From JAMOAW01 sp039908535 (GTDB lineage: Bacteria > Pseudomonadota > Magnetococcia > Magnetococcales > JADFZT01), in the NCBI GenBank assembly GCA_039908535.1, contig JAMOAW010000036.1:1-23211 (forward strand): a DNA stretch of 23,211 nucleotides, given 5' to 3'. The position numbers were made by a program, and so were the translations under genes. This document shows positions 8,713 through 15,745 of this stretch, one piece after another. The notes under the pieces are model-generated. The model ran no database searches and was not told where the DNA came from. It worked only from the letters and a program-made list of their open reading frames with translations. Position 1 is the first letter of the stretch. Each line of letters opens with the position of its first letter.

Positions 8713-10497
8713 ATGCATCCATTAAATAAACGCTCAAAAGATCATGCCATTGAGATTGCGCCCCGGACATGGTGGGTGGGTCACTATTTACCGGGAGATC
8801 CCTTTCAGTGTCACGCCTATTTGATCGAACACGGTGATCAGTCGGTATTGGTGGATCCTGGTTCGGCTTTGACCTTTCCATACACCTTGAGCAAAATTGA
8901 AGAGGTCATTCCTTTTAGCAACATTCGTTATTTTCTTTGTCATCATCAAGATCCAGATATTACCGCTTCTCTCATGTCGATTGATCAAATGGTGCGTCGA
9001 GAAGATGCCATGGTTATCAGTCATTGGCGAGCCAATGTATTGCTTAAACATTATGGCCTTAAACTTTCATTTATCTGCGTGGAAAAAATTCATTGGTCGT
9101 TAGACTTGGGGGGGCGCATATTGCAATTTATTTTTACCCCTTATCTACATTTTCCTGGGGCTTTTTGTACCTTTGATGTCGGCACAGGGACTCTTTTTTC
9201 AAGTGATTTGTTTGGGGGATTTACTGAAAAGTGGCAGTTGGCGGCGGAAGACGAAAGTTATTTTGAGGCCATTCGTCCTTTCCACGAACATTATATGCCA
9301 AGCCAAGACATTTTACAGTATGGTATCGCTAAACTGGAACGATTTCCCATACAGATGATTGCCCCTCAGCATGGATCTCTTATCCCAAAGCCGCTGGTCG
9401 GTTTTATGATGGATCAATTGAAGAGCCTTGATTGTGGGCTTTTTTTAATGACCCACTCCAATTCAGATTTTCAAAGGTTATCACAGTTAAATCGTGTGCT
9501 GCGTGAGGTGATGAATACCATGGTCATGCATCGGGATTTTAGTCAAGTGGTAGCCCGAATTCTTGAATTGGCCCAACCTATTATTCCAGTAATCAAATTG
9601 GAATTCTATTCTATTTTGGACAATGAGGAGATCTTGCATCTTGCTCCTGAATCTGGTTATCGCGGCAAGCGACAATGCCCTCCAGAGAAGTACCGGATGA
9701 TTTTGGGCAAAGATCGTTTTTTTTGGGATTCTCATTACCAAAAACCCTATTTAATCTCCCAAACAGGGGATATGCATCCTAATAGGGTTGACCAGGAATT
9801 TTGCCAAGTGTTGGTGCTGCCTCTTTTTTCGACTATTCATCAAACTATTCAGGCCGTGGTTATTTTTCATCTGTCCGAAAATATTCACATTTCGGAGGAG
9901 ATGTCTCATGTGTTAAGCCAAATCAGCATGGCATTGGGGGTTGCTGTGGAACGGGAGGTGATTTACCAATCGATTGATATGGAACGGCAACGGATTTATG
10001 AACGTTCCATCCGCGATACGTTGACCAATTTGTACACCAGAGTCTATATGCAGGATACCACAACCCGTTTGTGTCGTGTACACGATCGCGACGAAAATGC
10101 CACCATTGCCATAGCTATGTTTGATATTGATCATTTTAAATCGGTAAACGATACGTATGGTCATGCCGCTGGGGATCTGGTATTAAAACGGGTGGCCCAG
10201 GTGTTGATTACCGGAACGCGAAGCGTGGATCTTCCCGTCCGTATGGGAGGTGAAGAGTTTGCCGTATTTATTTTAGGGACAACGGAAAAATTATCGATTG
10301 ATATTGCGGAAAGAATTCGCATTAAAGTGACTCAGTTGACTTTTGAAGGGAGCCTGGCGGATAGGGTAGTGACCATTAGTTGTGGTTTGATTTTTCGCCG
10401 TCAAGAAGAGCCTTTGGAAGCGGCTATGGAGCGAGCCGATGTTGCTTTGTATCAGGCAAAGAATGGTGGTAGGAATCGAATTGTCGTTGGCAAGTGA
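8713..10497 (+). CDS. Diguanylate cyclase with N-terminal ODP (oxygen-binding di-iron, metallo-beta-lactamase fold) domain
   Basis: A soluble protein of 594 residues predicted to make c-di-GMP from GTP under control of a di-iron sensor. Residues about 15-245 are a flavodiiron-like beta-lactamase fold with ligands at H78, D80, D82 (HQDPD), H146 (LHFPG), D165 (SSDLFG) and H220 (PQHGS). This is the full set expected for the O2-binding ODP domain, with Asp in place of the usual Glu in HxExD. Residues about 255-425 look like a GAF-type linker domain. The C-terminal GGDEF domain has GGEEF at 512-516 and an intact RxxD inhibitory site (R503-D506) five residues before it, so it should be active and feedback-inhibited. 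ATAGGAA at 8701-8707 favours ATG 8713 over TTG 8710. Oxygen or NO sensing is inferred from the family. Confidence 0.9.
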   Translation: MHPLNKRSKDHAIEIAPRTWWVGHYLPGDPFQCHAYLIEHGDQSVLVDPGSALTFPYTLSKIEEVIPFSNIRYFLCHHQDPDITASLMSIDQMVRREDAMVISHWRANVLLKHYGLKLSFICVEKIHWSLDLGGRILQFIFTPYLHFPGAFCTFDVGTGTLFSSDLFGGFTEKWQLAAEDESYFEAIRPFHEHYMPSQDILQYGIAKLERFPIQMIAPQHGSLIPKPLVGFMMDQLKSLDCGLFLMTHSNSDFQRLSQLNRVLREVMNTMVMHRDFSQVVARILELAQPIIPVIKLEFYSILDNEEILHLAPESGYRGKRQCPPEKYRMILGKDRFFWDSHYQKPYLISQTGDMHPNRVDQEFCQVLVLPLFSTIHQTIQAVVIFHLSENIHISEEMSHVLSQISMALGVAVEREVIYQSIDMERQRIYERSIRDTLTNLYTRVYMQDTTTRLCRVHDRDENATIAIAMFDIDHFKSVNDTYGHAAGDLVLKRVAQVLITGTRSVDLPVRMGGEEFAVFILGTTEKLSIDIAERIRIKVTQLTFEGSLADRVVTISCGLIFRRQEEPLEAAMERADVALYQAKNGGRNRIVVGK

Positions 10498-10504
10498 TAA
10501 CCAT

Positions 10505-10532
10505 CATGTTAAAAATAAATTATTTTAACATG
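10505..10532. repeat. AT-rich inverted repeat between the diguanylate cyclase and nucleotide cyclase genes
   Basis: CATGTTAAAA (10505-10514) and TTTTAACATG (10523-10532) are perfect 10-bp arms with an 8-nt loop. It lies 7 nt after the first gene's stop and about 15-30 nt before the next start. It is too AT-rich and lacks a T run for a classic terminator. An mRNA-processing stem or a protein-binding palindrome are alternatives. Confidence 0.55.
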
Positions 10533-10561
10533 GGTTCATCTATTTTGTGGATGGGAACAAC

Positions 10562-12550
10562 GTGGCTAAATCATCTTGGAATAAGCGTAATATATTGTTT
10601 ATTACCGGGATATTTTTGATTTCAGTAATTCTTTCCTGGTCTGCCTTCCATCTATTACCTTTTTTGGGGATTACCGAACGTTGGTTGGGCGATTTTAGTG
10701 TCGCAGCACTTCATCCACCTGAAAAACAACACCCGGATATCATTATCGTCACCATCACCGAAGATACCCTCGCACAGTTTCCTTACCGTTCCCCCATTGA
10801 TCGAGATTTTTTAGCTGACCTCTTGCAACGAATGGAAAATTTTGGTGCCAAGGGTATTCTTTTAGATGTATTATTGGATCAGCCTACCGAATCTAACAAA
10901 GATAAGCATTTAAAGGATGTTTTGACGCAACTAAAAATTCCTCTGGTTGTTTCTTATATTAAAGACAAAAAATTATTGACCGAAAGACAGACGCAGTTTT
11001 TGGATGATTATTTACCTATCCAAATTCGCGGTTTTACCAATTTATTAAAAGATCCTCATGATGGGACGGTACGATGGATTTTTCCAGGGGATTTTTTGGC
11101 GAATGGGGTCTATCTTAAAGGCTTGAGTTATGCTTTGGCTGAGAAGATGGGGTATAACATCTCTCCGAATCAAGAAGAGATCGCTTGGCGGGGACAACCA
11201 GATGATAAAACGCCGCCTTTTGTTGAATATCCAGCCCATCTGACCGCTGTTTTACCTGGGGCATGGTTTAAAGATAAAATTGTTTTGATTGGAGCCGATT
11301 TAACTCTGACCGATTTGCATCGAACTCCTTTTTCTATTTTGTCCAAAGTGACGGATCTTCAGCCTCGGCATGGTTTTGGAACCCCTGGCATTTTGGTTCA
11401 TGCCCATTCCCTGGCGCAAATTTTGGAAGGCCGTCAATCTCCCAATTTGAGGATGTTTGGGCAATTGGCTATTACAGCAGTCGCGGCCTTTGTGGGAATG
11501 GGGCTTGCTTTGGTCTCGATTCCATTTTTTGGATTGTTTTTATTGGCTTTTATTATTGTCCTTCTCTATTGGACGGGGGTGTTGGAATTTTTTTATACTG
11601 GTGGTCCATTGTTGCCTTTTATCCCACCTACCTTCTCTTTTTTGACATCTCTATGGCTGGTGGAGATCTATACCGGTCGTCAAATGCGCCAGCAAAAGGA
11701 GTTTATTCGTACTGCCTTTGCCCATTATTTGGCACCAACCGTGGTTCAGCAACTGGTGGACAATCCAGCAGAGCTCTCTTTAAATGGTGAACGGCGTGAG
11801 TTGACCTTTATTTTTACCGATGTGGCGGGTTTTACGACCTTATCGGAAAGCATGGACCCGTTGGAGCTATCCAATTTACTTAATCTCTATTTGGGTGGGA
11901 TAAATGATATTATTTTGCGGCATCAGGGAACGGTGATTAACTTTATTGGTGATGCGGTGTTTGCTTTGTTTGGAGCTCCGGTGGCGCAAAAGGATCATGC
12001 GTTGCGGGCGGTGCAGTGTGTCATTGATTTGGATCGATTTTCTGAAGGGTTTCGGCATCAACAAGCCCTGAAAGGGATCGATTTTGGGGTAACCCGGATT
12101 GGCCTACATTCCGGTTTGGCCACGGTGGGCAATATGGGTGCGAAGACTCGGTTTCAGTATACATCCCTTGGGGATGCGGTCAATACAGCTGCCCGACTCG
12201 AAGGGTTAAACAAATATTTTTCTACCCGTATTTGTATCTCTTTGGAGACCGTTTTAAAGTGCCAAGAGTCTCTTCTTTTTCGGCCAATGGCTAAAGTTGT
12301 GGTCAAAGGTAAAAGCATTCCTCTGGAGGTCTATGAAGTGGTCTTGACCGAGCAGGATGCCCAGGAGAAGAGATATTTGGCGACCTATCTCAAAGCGTAT
12401 CACTTTTTGGATAGCAAAGATGTCGATAATGCCTATCAATTATTTCTTCATCTCAAACAAACTCGACCGGAGGATCCATTGGTTGATTTTCATCTCAAAC
12501 GCATTGAGGAGGGTCACACCGATATTCATGTGGTGATGACAGCAAAGTAA
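10562..12550 (+). CDS. CHASE2-domain class III adenylate/guanylate cyclase
   Basis: A membrane protein of about 662 residues predicted to make a cyclic nucleotide. Numbering from GTG 10547: one helix at about 15-38, a periplasmic CHASE2 sensor (about 45-295), a cluster of three helices (about 302-380), then the class III catalytic domain (about 410-600). Metal-binding D425 (FTDVAGF) and D469 (IGDAVFALFG) are present, as are transition-state N546 and R550 (NTAARLE) and T539. The lysine that normally selects adenine, four residues before the second Asp, is N465. A short helical tail of about 60 residues follows. GTG 10562 is chosen because GGATGGGA precedes it; GTG 10547 has no ribosome site. 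The stop overlaps the next ATG (TAATG). The ligand of CHASE2 is unknown. Confidence 0.9.
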   Translation: MAKSSWNKRNILFITGIFLISVILSWSAFHLLPFLGITERWLGDFSVAALHPPEKQHPDIIIVTITEDTLAQFPYRSPIDRDFLADLLQRMENFGAKGILLDVLLDQPTESNKDKHLKDVLTQLKIPLVVSYIKDKKLLTERQTQFLDDYLPIQIRGFTNLLKDPHDGTVRWIFPGDFLANGVYLKGLSYALAEKMGYNISPNQEEIAWRGQPDDKTPPFVEYPAHLTAVLPGAWFKDKIVLIGADLTLTDLHRTPFSILSKVTDLQPRHGFGTPGILVHAHSLAQILEGRQSPNLRMFGQLAITAVAAFVGMGLALVSIPFFGLFLLAFIIVLLYWTGVLEFFYTGGPLLPFIPPTFSFLTSLWLVEIYTGRQMRQQKEFIRTAFAHYLAPTVVQQLVDNPAELSLNGERRELTFIFTDVAGFTTLSESMDPLELSNLLNLYLGGINDIILRHQGTVINFIGDAVFALFGAPVAQKDHALRAVQCVIDLDRFSEGFRHQQALKGIDFGVTRIGLHSGLATVGNMGAKTRFQYTSLGDAVNTAARLEGLNKYFSTRICISLETVLKCQESLLFRPMAKVVVKGKSIPLEVYEVVLTEQDAQEKRYLATYLKAYHFLDSKDVDNAYQLFLHLKQTRPEDPLVDFHLKRIEEGHTDIHVVMTAK

Positions 12551-13689
12551 TGAAACGACTGCAACAACATTTACAAGAGTGGGTCAGGGAAGGGTTTATT
12601 CTCTCCTCTCAGGCCGAAAGCATTGCCGCCTATGAAGATAATCGTCCTGCTGGGAGCTGGATGCGGACCAGTTTTATGGCATTGGGGGCGACGGTGATTG
12701 GTTTGGGGATTATCTCCTTGGTAGCGGCGAATTGGTATCTCATCTCTTCCCAGATCAAGCTTGGTGGAGATTTATTGTTGCTACTTGCTTTGGCAAGCGG
12801 GGTTTTATGGACGGGAGAGCGACAAACTGTTTGGCTGCGGGAGATTTTTTTAATTTTATTTTTGTTGGCATGTATGGCCTCCATTGGTTTGATTGGTCAA
12901 ATTTATCATGCTTCTGGTCATTTACCTGAAGCCATGCTTTTTTGGTGTTTGGCCACCTTGTCGGCGGTATTGTTATCCAAAGAGTCTTATCTTCCATTTT
13001 TGTGGACCACTCTGTTTTTGGGAAGTCTTCTTTTTTATTCTTGGGAGCGGATGCTGTTTTATCCGCATCATTCTGACTTTTGGCGTTGGTTGGGTTTAAT
13101 TTTGCTCTTGCCATCTTTTTGTGCCATATTCTCCCATCTACTGACCCGTTTGCGAGGACCGCTCTCTTTGATTGTGGCCCTAAAAGGGTGGACGCTCATT
13201 TCGGCGGGCATGGGGGTTTTTACGATTGATTTGATACTTTCATCCTCTGAACAGCCTACAGATTCTGGTTGGTTGGTTTTTTTACCTGGATTTATTTTTG
13301 GGGGGATCCTTTGGCTGGGTATTTGGATGGATAAGGGGATCCGGGCACTCAGGAAAAAATTATTATTGATCTCTTGGGCTCTTTACATGATCTCTTTTCC
13401 TCTTGGTTCCATGTTTTTGACTTCAGAGTATGCTGGGGCTGGTTTTACGATTGCCATTATGGGATCTTTTGCTGGTGCTGTCGGATTGGCGGGGCAACGA
13501 TCGATTTTTACTTATTTAATTTTGTTGATGGGGTTGCGATTTTTGGGTGTCTATGTGACAGCGGTGGGGGGGTTGGCGTTGACTGGTGTGGGCTTGATTT
13601 TTTCTGGACTATTGATTTTGGGGATTATTTATCTTTGGGGAAAAAATCGACAAAAGATTGTGGCTTGGGTAGAGGGGTTGGAGTCATGA
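12550..13689 (+). CDS. DUF2157 multi-pass membrane protein
   Basis: A 379-residue inner-membrane protein. The N-terminal segment (about residues 1-60) fits DUF2157: a short amphipathic helix with WVREGFILSSQAESIAAYE, then the first membrane helix (LGATVIGLGIISLVAANWY). About ten hydrophobic segments follow to the end, with few charged residues. The function of the family is unknown. Its start overlaps the cyclase stop by one base and its stop overlaps the next start by four (ATGA), so it is almost certainly translated with both. DUF2157 genes are often paired with a GDYXXLXY gene, exactly as here. This supports the call but does not reveal the job. Confidence 0.85.
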   Translation: MKRLQQHLQEWVREGFILSSQAESIAAYEDNRPAGSWMRTSFMALGATVIGLGIISLVAANWYLISSQIKLGGDLLLLLALASGVLWTGERQTVWLREIFLILFLLACMASIGLIGQIYHASGHLPEAMLFWCLATLSAVLLSKESYLPFLWTTLFLGSLLFYSWERMLFYPHHSDFWRWLGLILLLPSFCAIFSHLLTRLRGPLSLIVALKGWTLISAGMGVFTIDLILSSSEQPTDSGWLVFLPGFIFGGILWLGIWMDKGIRALRKKLLLISWALYMISFPLGSMFLTSEYAGAGFTIAIMGSFAGAVGLAGQRSIFTYLILLMGLRFLGVYVTAVGGLALTGVGLIFSGLLILGIIYLWGKNRQKIVAWVEGLES

Positions 13690-14204
13690 ATCGGCAAAGG
13701 TTTTATACTTTTGTGGCACTTTTGATTCCCATTTTGGCTCTATCTGGATTGGCTGGTTGGAAGCATTGGCATCAAAGTCATGGCCAAGAGGTGGTACTGT
13801 CGGTGCAAGCCCTGGACCCACGGGATCTTTTATCTGGCCATTATTTAACTTTTCAGGTCGATTATGGTTTGGAGAGCATGTGTCGCCCAATCTCATCGAA
13901 TGACGCATTGAGGAATGACGCGCTTTATGTTTGTCTTGATCCAAAAAATATTTTTGAAACCATGCCCCAGGGAGAAGCCTGTTCCCTTTTTATCCGTGGT
14001 AGCTGTCGAAGGGGAGTGTTTGAGGCCGGGATAGAACGTTTTTTTATTCCACAGGAGTATGCTTCTCGTTTAGAAAGGGCGATCAGCAATAAAATATGTA
14101 CCGTTTTGGTATCGGTTACGGACGATGGAACGGCTACTTTACAGGATTTTCGTATTGAGGGACGTTCATGGAGCGATTATGTCCATGAAAATTTTGCGCC
14201 ATGA
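13686..14204 (+). CDS. GDYXXLXY-type membrane-anchored protein
   Basis: A 172-residue protein with one N-terminal membrane helix (about 6-26) and a soluble, probably periplasmic, domain. The segment ALDPRDLLSGHYLTFQVDY (about 44-62) corresponds to the DPRDLLRGDY..L.Y signature of the GDYXXLXY family, with His replacing Asp and the later Leu/Tyr positions drifted. Four to five cysteines (in CRPI, VCLD, ACSL, SCRR and ICTV) are spread over the domain and could form disulfides. The ATG at 13686 overlaps the DUF2157 stop (ATGA). The long open frame continues upstream to 13374, but that part is a shadow of the DUF2157 gene. Function unknown; the strict pairing with DUF2157 suggests the two proteins act as one unit. 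Confidence 0.8.
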   Translation: MNRQRFYTFVALLIPILALSGLAGWKHWHQSHGQEVVLSVQALDPRDLLSGHYLTFQVDYGLESMCRPISSNDALRNDALYVCLDPKNIFETMPQGEACSLFIRGSCRRGVFEAGIERFFIPQEYASRLERAISNKICTVLVSVTDDGTATLQDFRIEGRSWSDYVHENFAP

Positions 14205-14266
14205 AGGTATGATTTTGTAACAATAGAGAGTGTCCATCCTCACTGAGTTGCCTTGGAGAACTGTTT

Positions 14267-14849
14267 ATGACTTTAACCGATGATCATCACGCCTCTGTGC
14301 CATTCTCCGAAGAACATAGATTGCCATTGATGGTGTTTCGTTTGCGGTTGGTGGCCCGTTTTTCTTTGCTGGTAGGGGGGGGGGGCCGCAGTGGTTTTGG
14401 CTGGTATGGCTTGGTGGTTGGCCTCTCAGAATGGAGGAACCTATATGGATGTGGTGCAGCATTATGCCTTATCTAGACGAAATTTGATTCCTTCATTGCT
14501 TATTTCTGGTTTAATTTTGATCCTCATCGTTGGTTTGATTACCAGTGCCATTGCCATTTACAGCACTTTTCGAGTGGCTGGTCCTTTATACCATTTTACC
14601 CGTGACTTAGAGCGTCAAATTGAAGAGGGTCCGCTTCCGGTGGAGCGCATTCGCGAGGGGGATTTGTTGCAAAAGGAGTGTTTCCATTTGGCACGCTCAG
14701 CTGAACATCTTCAGGCTTACTATGATGCCATGAGTGAATTGATCGATTTGGCTTGGATGCAATTAACGCTTCAGGATCCAAACATGGGGGGTGGGTTGCA
14801 GAAAAATTTAGACCGTTTAAGAGAATTGGAACGATTGGTGAGGTTTTGA
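14267..14849 (+). CDS. Two-helix HAMP-like membrane protein, frame broken at a G11 tract
   Basis: Two overlapping frames add up to one protein. The first starts at ATG 14267 (GGAG upstream) and reaches the membrane segment VARFSLLV. The second continues from about 14385 with AAVVLAGMAWWLAS. The break coincides with eleven consecutive G (14375-14385). Removing one G gives an uninterrupted 193-residue protein with helices at about 32-52 and 73-98 and a short external loop. A HAMP-like region (about 101-152: FRVAGPLYHF and later REGDLL) and a helical tail without an output domain follow. This can be a sequencing or assembly slip, a phase-variable gene in the off state, or a recent mutation. Read as given, only a truncated peptide or a GTG-initiated fragment (14391-14849) would be made. 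Family not firmly recognised; it resembles the membrane part of chemoreceptor-like proteins. Confidence 0.75.
14375..14385. repeat. G11 homopolymer inside a coding region
   Basis: Eleven consecutive G lie within the first membrane helix of the HAMP-like gene. The frame upstream and the frame downstream differ by one base, and a tract of ten (or seven, or thirteen) would restore continuity. Confidence 0.95.
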
Positions 14850-14888
14850 TCTTATGAGAGTGGTATCGCCAAATAGGGTAGCCAAAAA

Positions 14889-15578
14889 ATGACCCAAGAG
14901 AATCCCTATACCATTGAAGATTTGGTTAAAGTCCATCGAGAGAAGGCGGAGACACCCCCTTTACCTGTTCGACCAAAAAACACCTTTCGTCGGCGTCGGT
15001 ATGTTGATTTTGTTTTGCAAATGCGTATGCTTTTGGCCTTGGTGGCGATGGAGACGGGTTTGGTGGCAGGCGGTCTTTTTTATTTATATATTCGTTTTGA
15101 TGCCATTATCAATAATAGTTTGTATCGTATACATCAAAGACAAGGGCATGGCCCTTTTTTAGAGATGTTACAAGAGGTTGGTTTGGTGATTTTGGTTATT
15201 GTTGTTATCAATCTACTGGCCTGGATGTTTGCCAATTGGATCTGGGTTCGTTTTGTACAGTCGGTTTTAACCCCTTTTAATCTTATGTTAGACCGTATGT
15301 CTCGGTTGGATATGCAGGAGGATAGGGGGATTATGCCCAAACATGAATCTTTGGATCGTATGTTGTCTTGGCGGCAGAAAGAGCGTCGGCGTATGTTGAT
15401 GATCAAAGCCTATTTGGCGGGGATTTCATTGGAGGGCGATTTAACGAAGGCGGATGTCCGGTCCAACTTACAAAATCGATTCCGTAAAATTCGCCGCATT
15501 TTACCGCCCCACAGTCGGCGTATTTTAAGCGCAATCAAAGAGTTTCGTGAAGCGCGATTGCCTGGTTTTGATGACTAG
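14889..15578 (+). CDS. Two-helix membrane protein of unknown function
   Basis: A 229-residue protein with a basic cytoplasmic N-terminus (FRRRRYVD at 33-40), membrane helices at about 47-68 and 95-119, and an external loop of about 26 residues. A charged helical C-terminus follows (VLTPFNLMLDRMSRL, then ESLDRMLSWRQKERRRM). The topology parallels the preceding gene: two helices, a short loop and a HAMP-like connector, with no catalytic domain. They may be diverged partners in one receptor-like complex; that is inference. A 39-nt gap separates it from the preceding gene. The ribosome site is weak (AGGG about 13 nt before the ATG). I do not recognise a named family. Confidence 0.7.
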   Translation: MTQENPYTIEDLVKVHREKAETPPLPVRPKNTFRRRRYVDFVLQMRMLLALVAMETGLVAGGLFYLYIRFDAIINNSLYRIHQRQGHGPFLEMLQEVGLVILVIVVINLLAWMFANWIWVRFVQSVLTPFNLMLDRMSRLDMQEDRGIMPKHESLDRMLSWRQKERRRMLMIKAYLAGISLEGDLTKADVRSNLQNRFRKIRRILPPHSRRILSAIKEFREARLPGFDD

Positions 15579-15582
15579 AAAA

Positions 15583-15596
15583 AGAGAAGGTTCTCT
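15583..15596. repeat. Short palindrome after the membrane-protein gene
   Basis: AGAGAA-GG-TTCTCT lies five bases after the stop of the two-helix protein. A second palindrome, ACAATATTGT, sits about 20 nt further on. Neither is followed by a T run that would make a normal terminator. They may be protein-binding sites in front of acnB. No convincing acnB promoter was found in this 167-nt gap. Confidence 0.35.
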
Positions 15597-15745
15597 GATG
15601 ACAGAGGCCGTGAACAATATTGTCAAGGCTCTTGTTTGATCATGGGGTGTTTTTTTAAAAAGAATGTCGTATAGTCACAGCGTATAAGGAAACTCACATC
15701 TTGAGCTGTATGGATCGTCTACATTGACAATGGAAGGAAATTTTT

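Noticed and set aside
13374..13685. Upstream extension of the GDYXXLXY frame, giving 276 residues
   Set aside because: It overlaps the well-supported DUF2157 gene in another frame and is Cys/Trp/Phe-rich nonsense; the ATG at 13686 with ATGA overlap is the natural start.
15723..15734. Twelve bases ATTGACAATGGA shared just upstream of acnB and of the RSH gene (20113-20124)
   Set aside because: The position is suggestive, but several chance 12-base matches are expected in 23 kb and part of it is simply the ribosome site. TTGACA is too close to the starts to be a promoter box.
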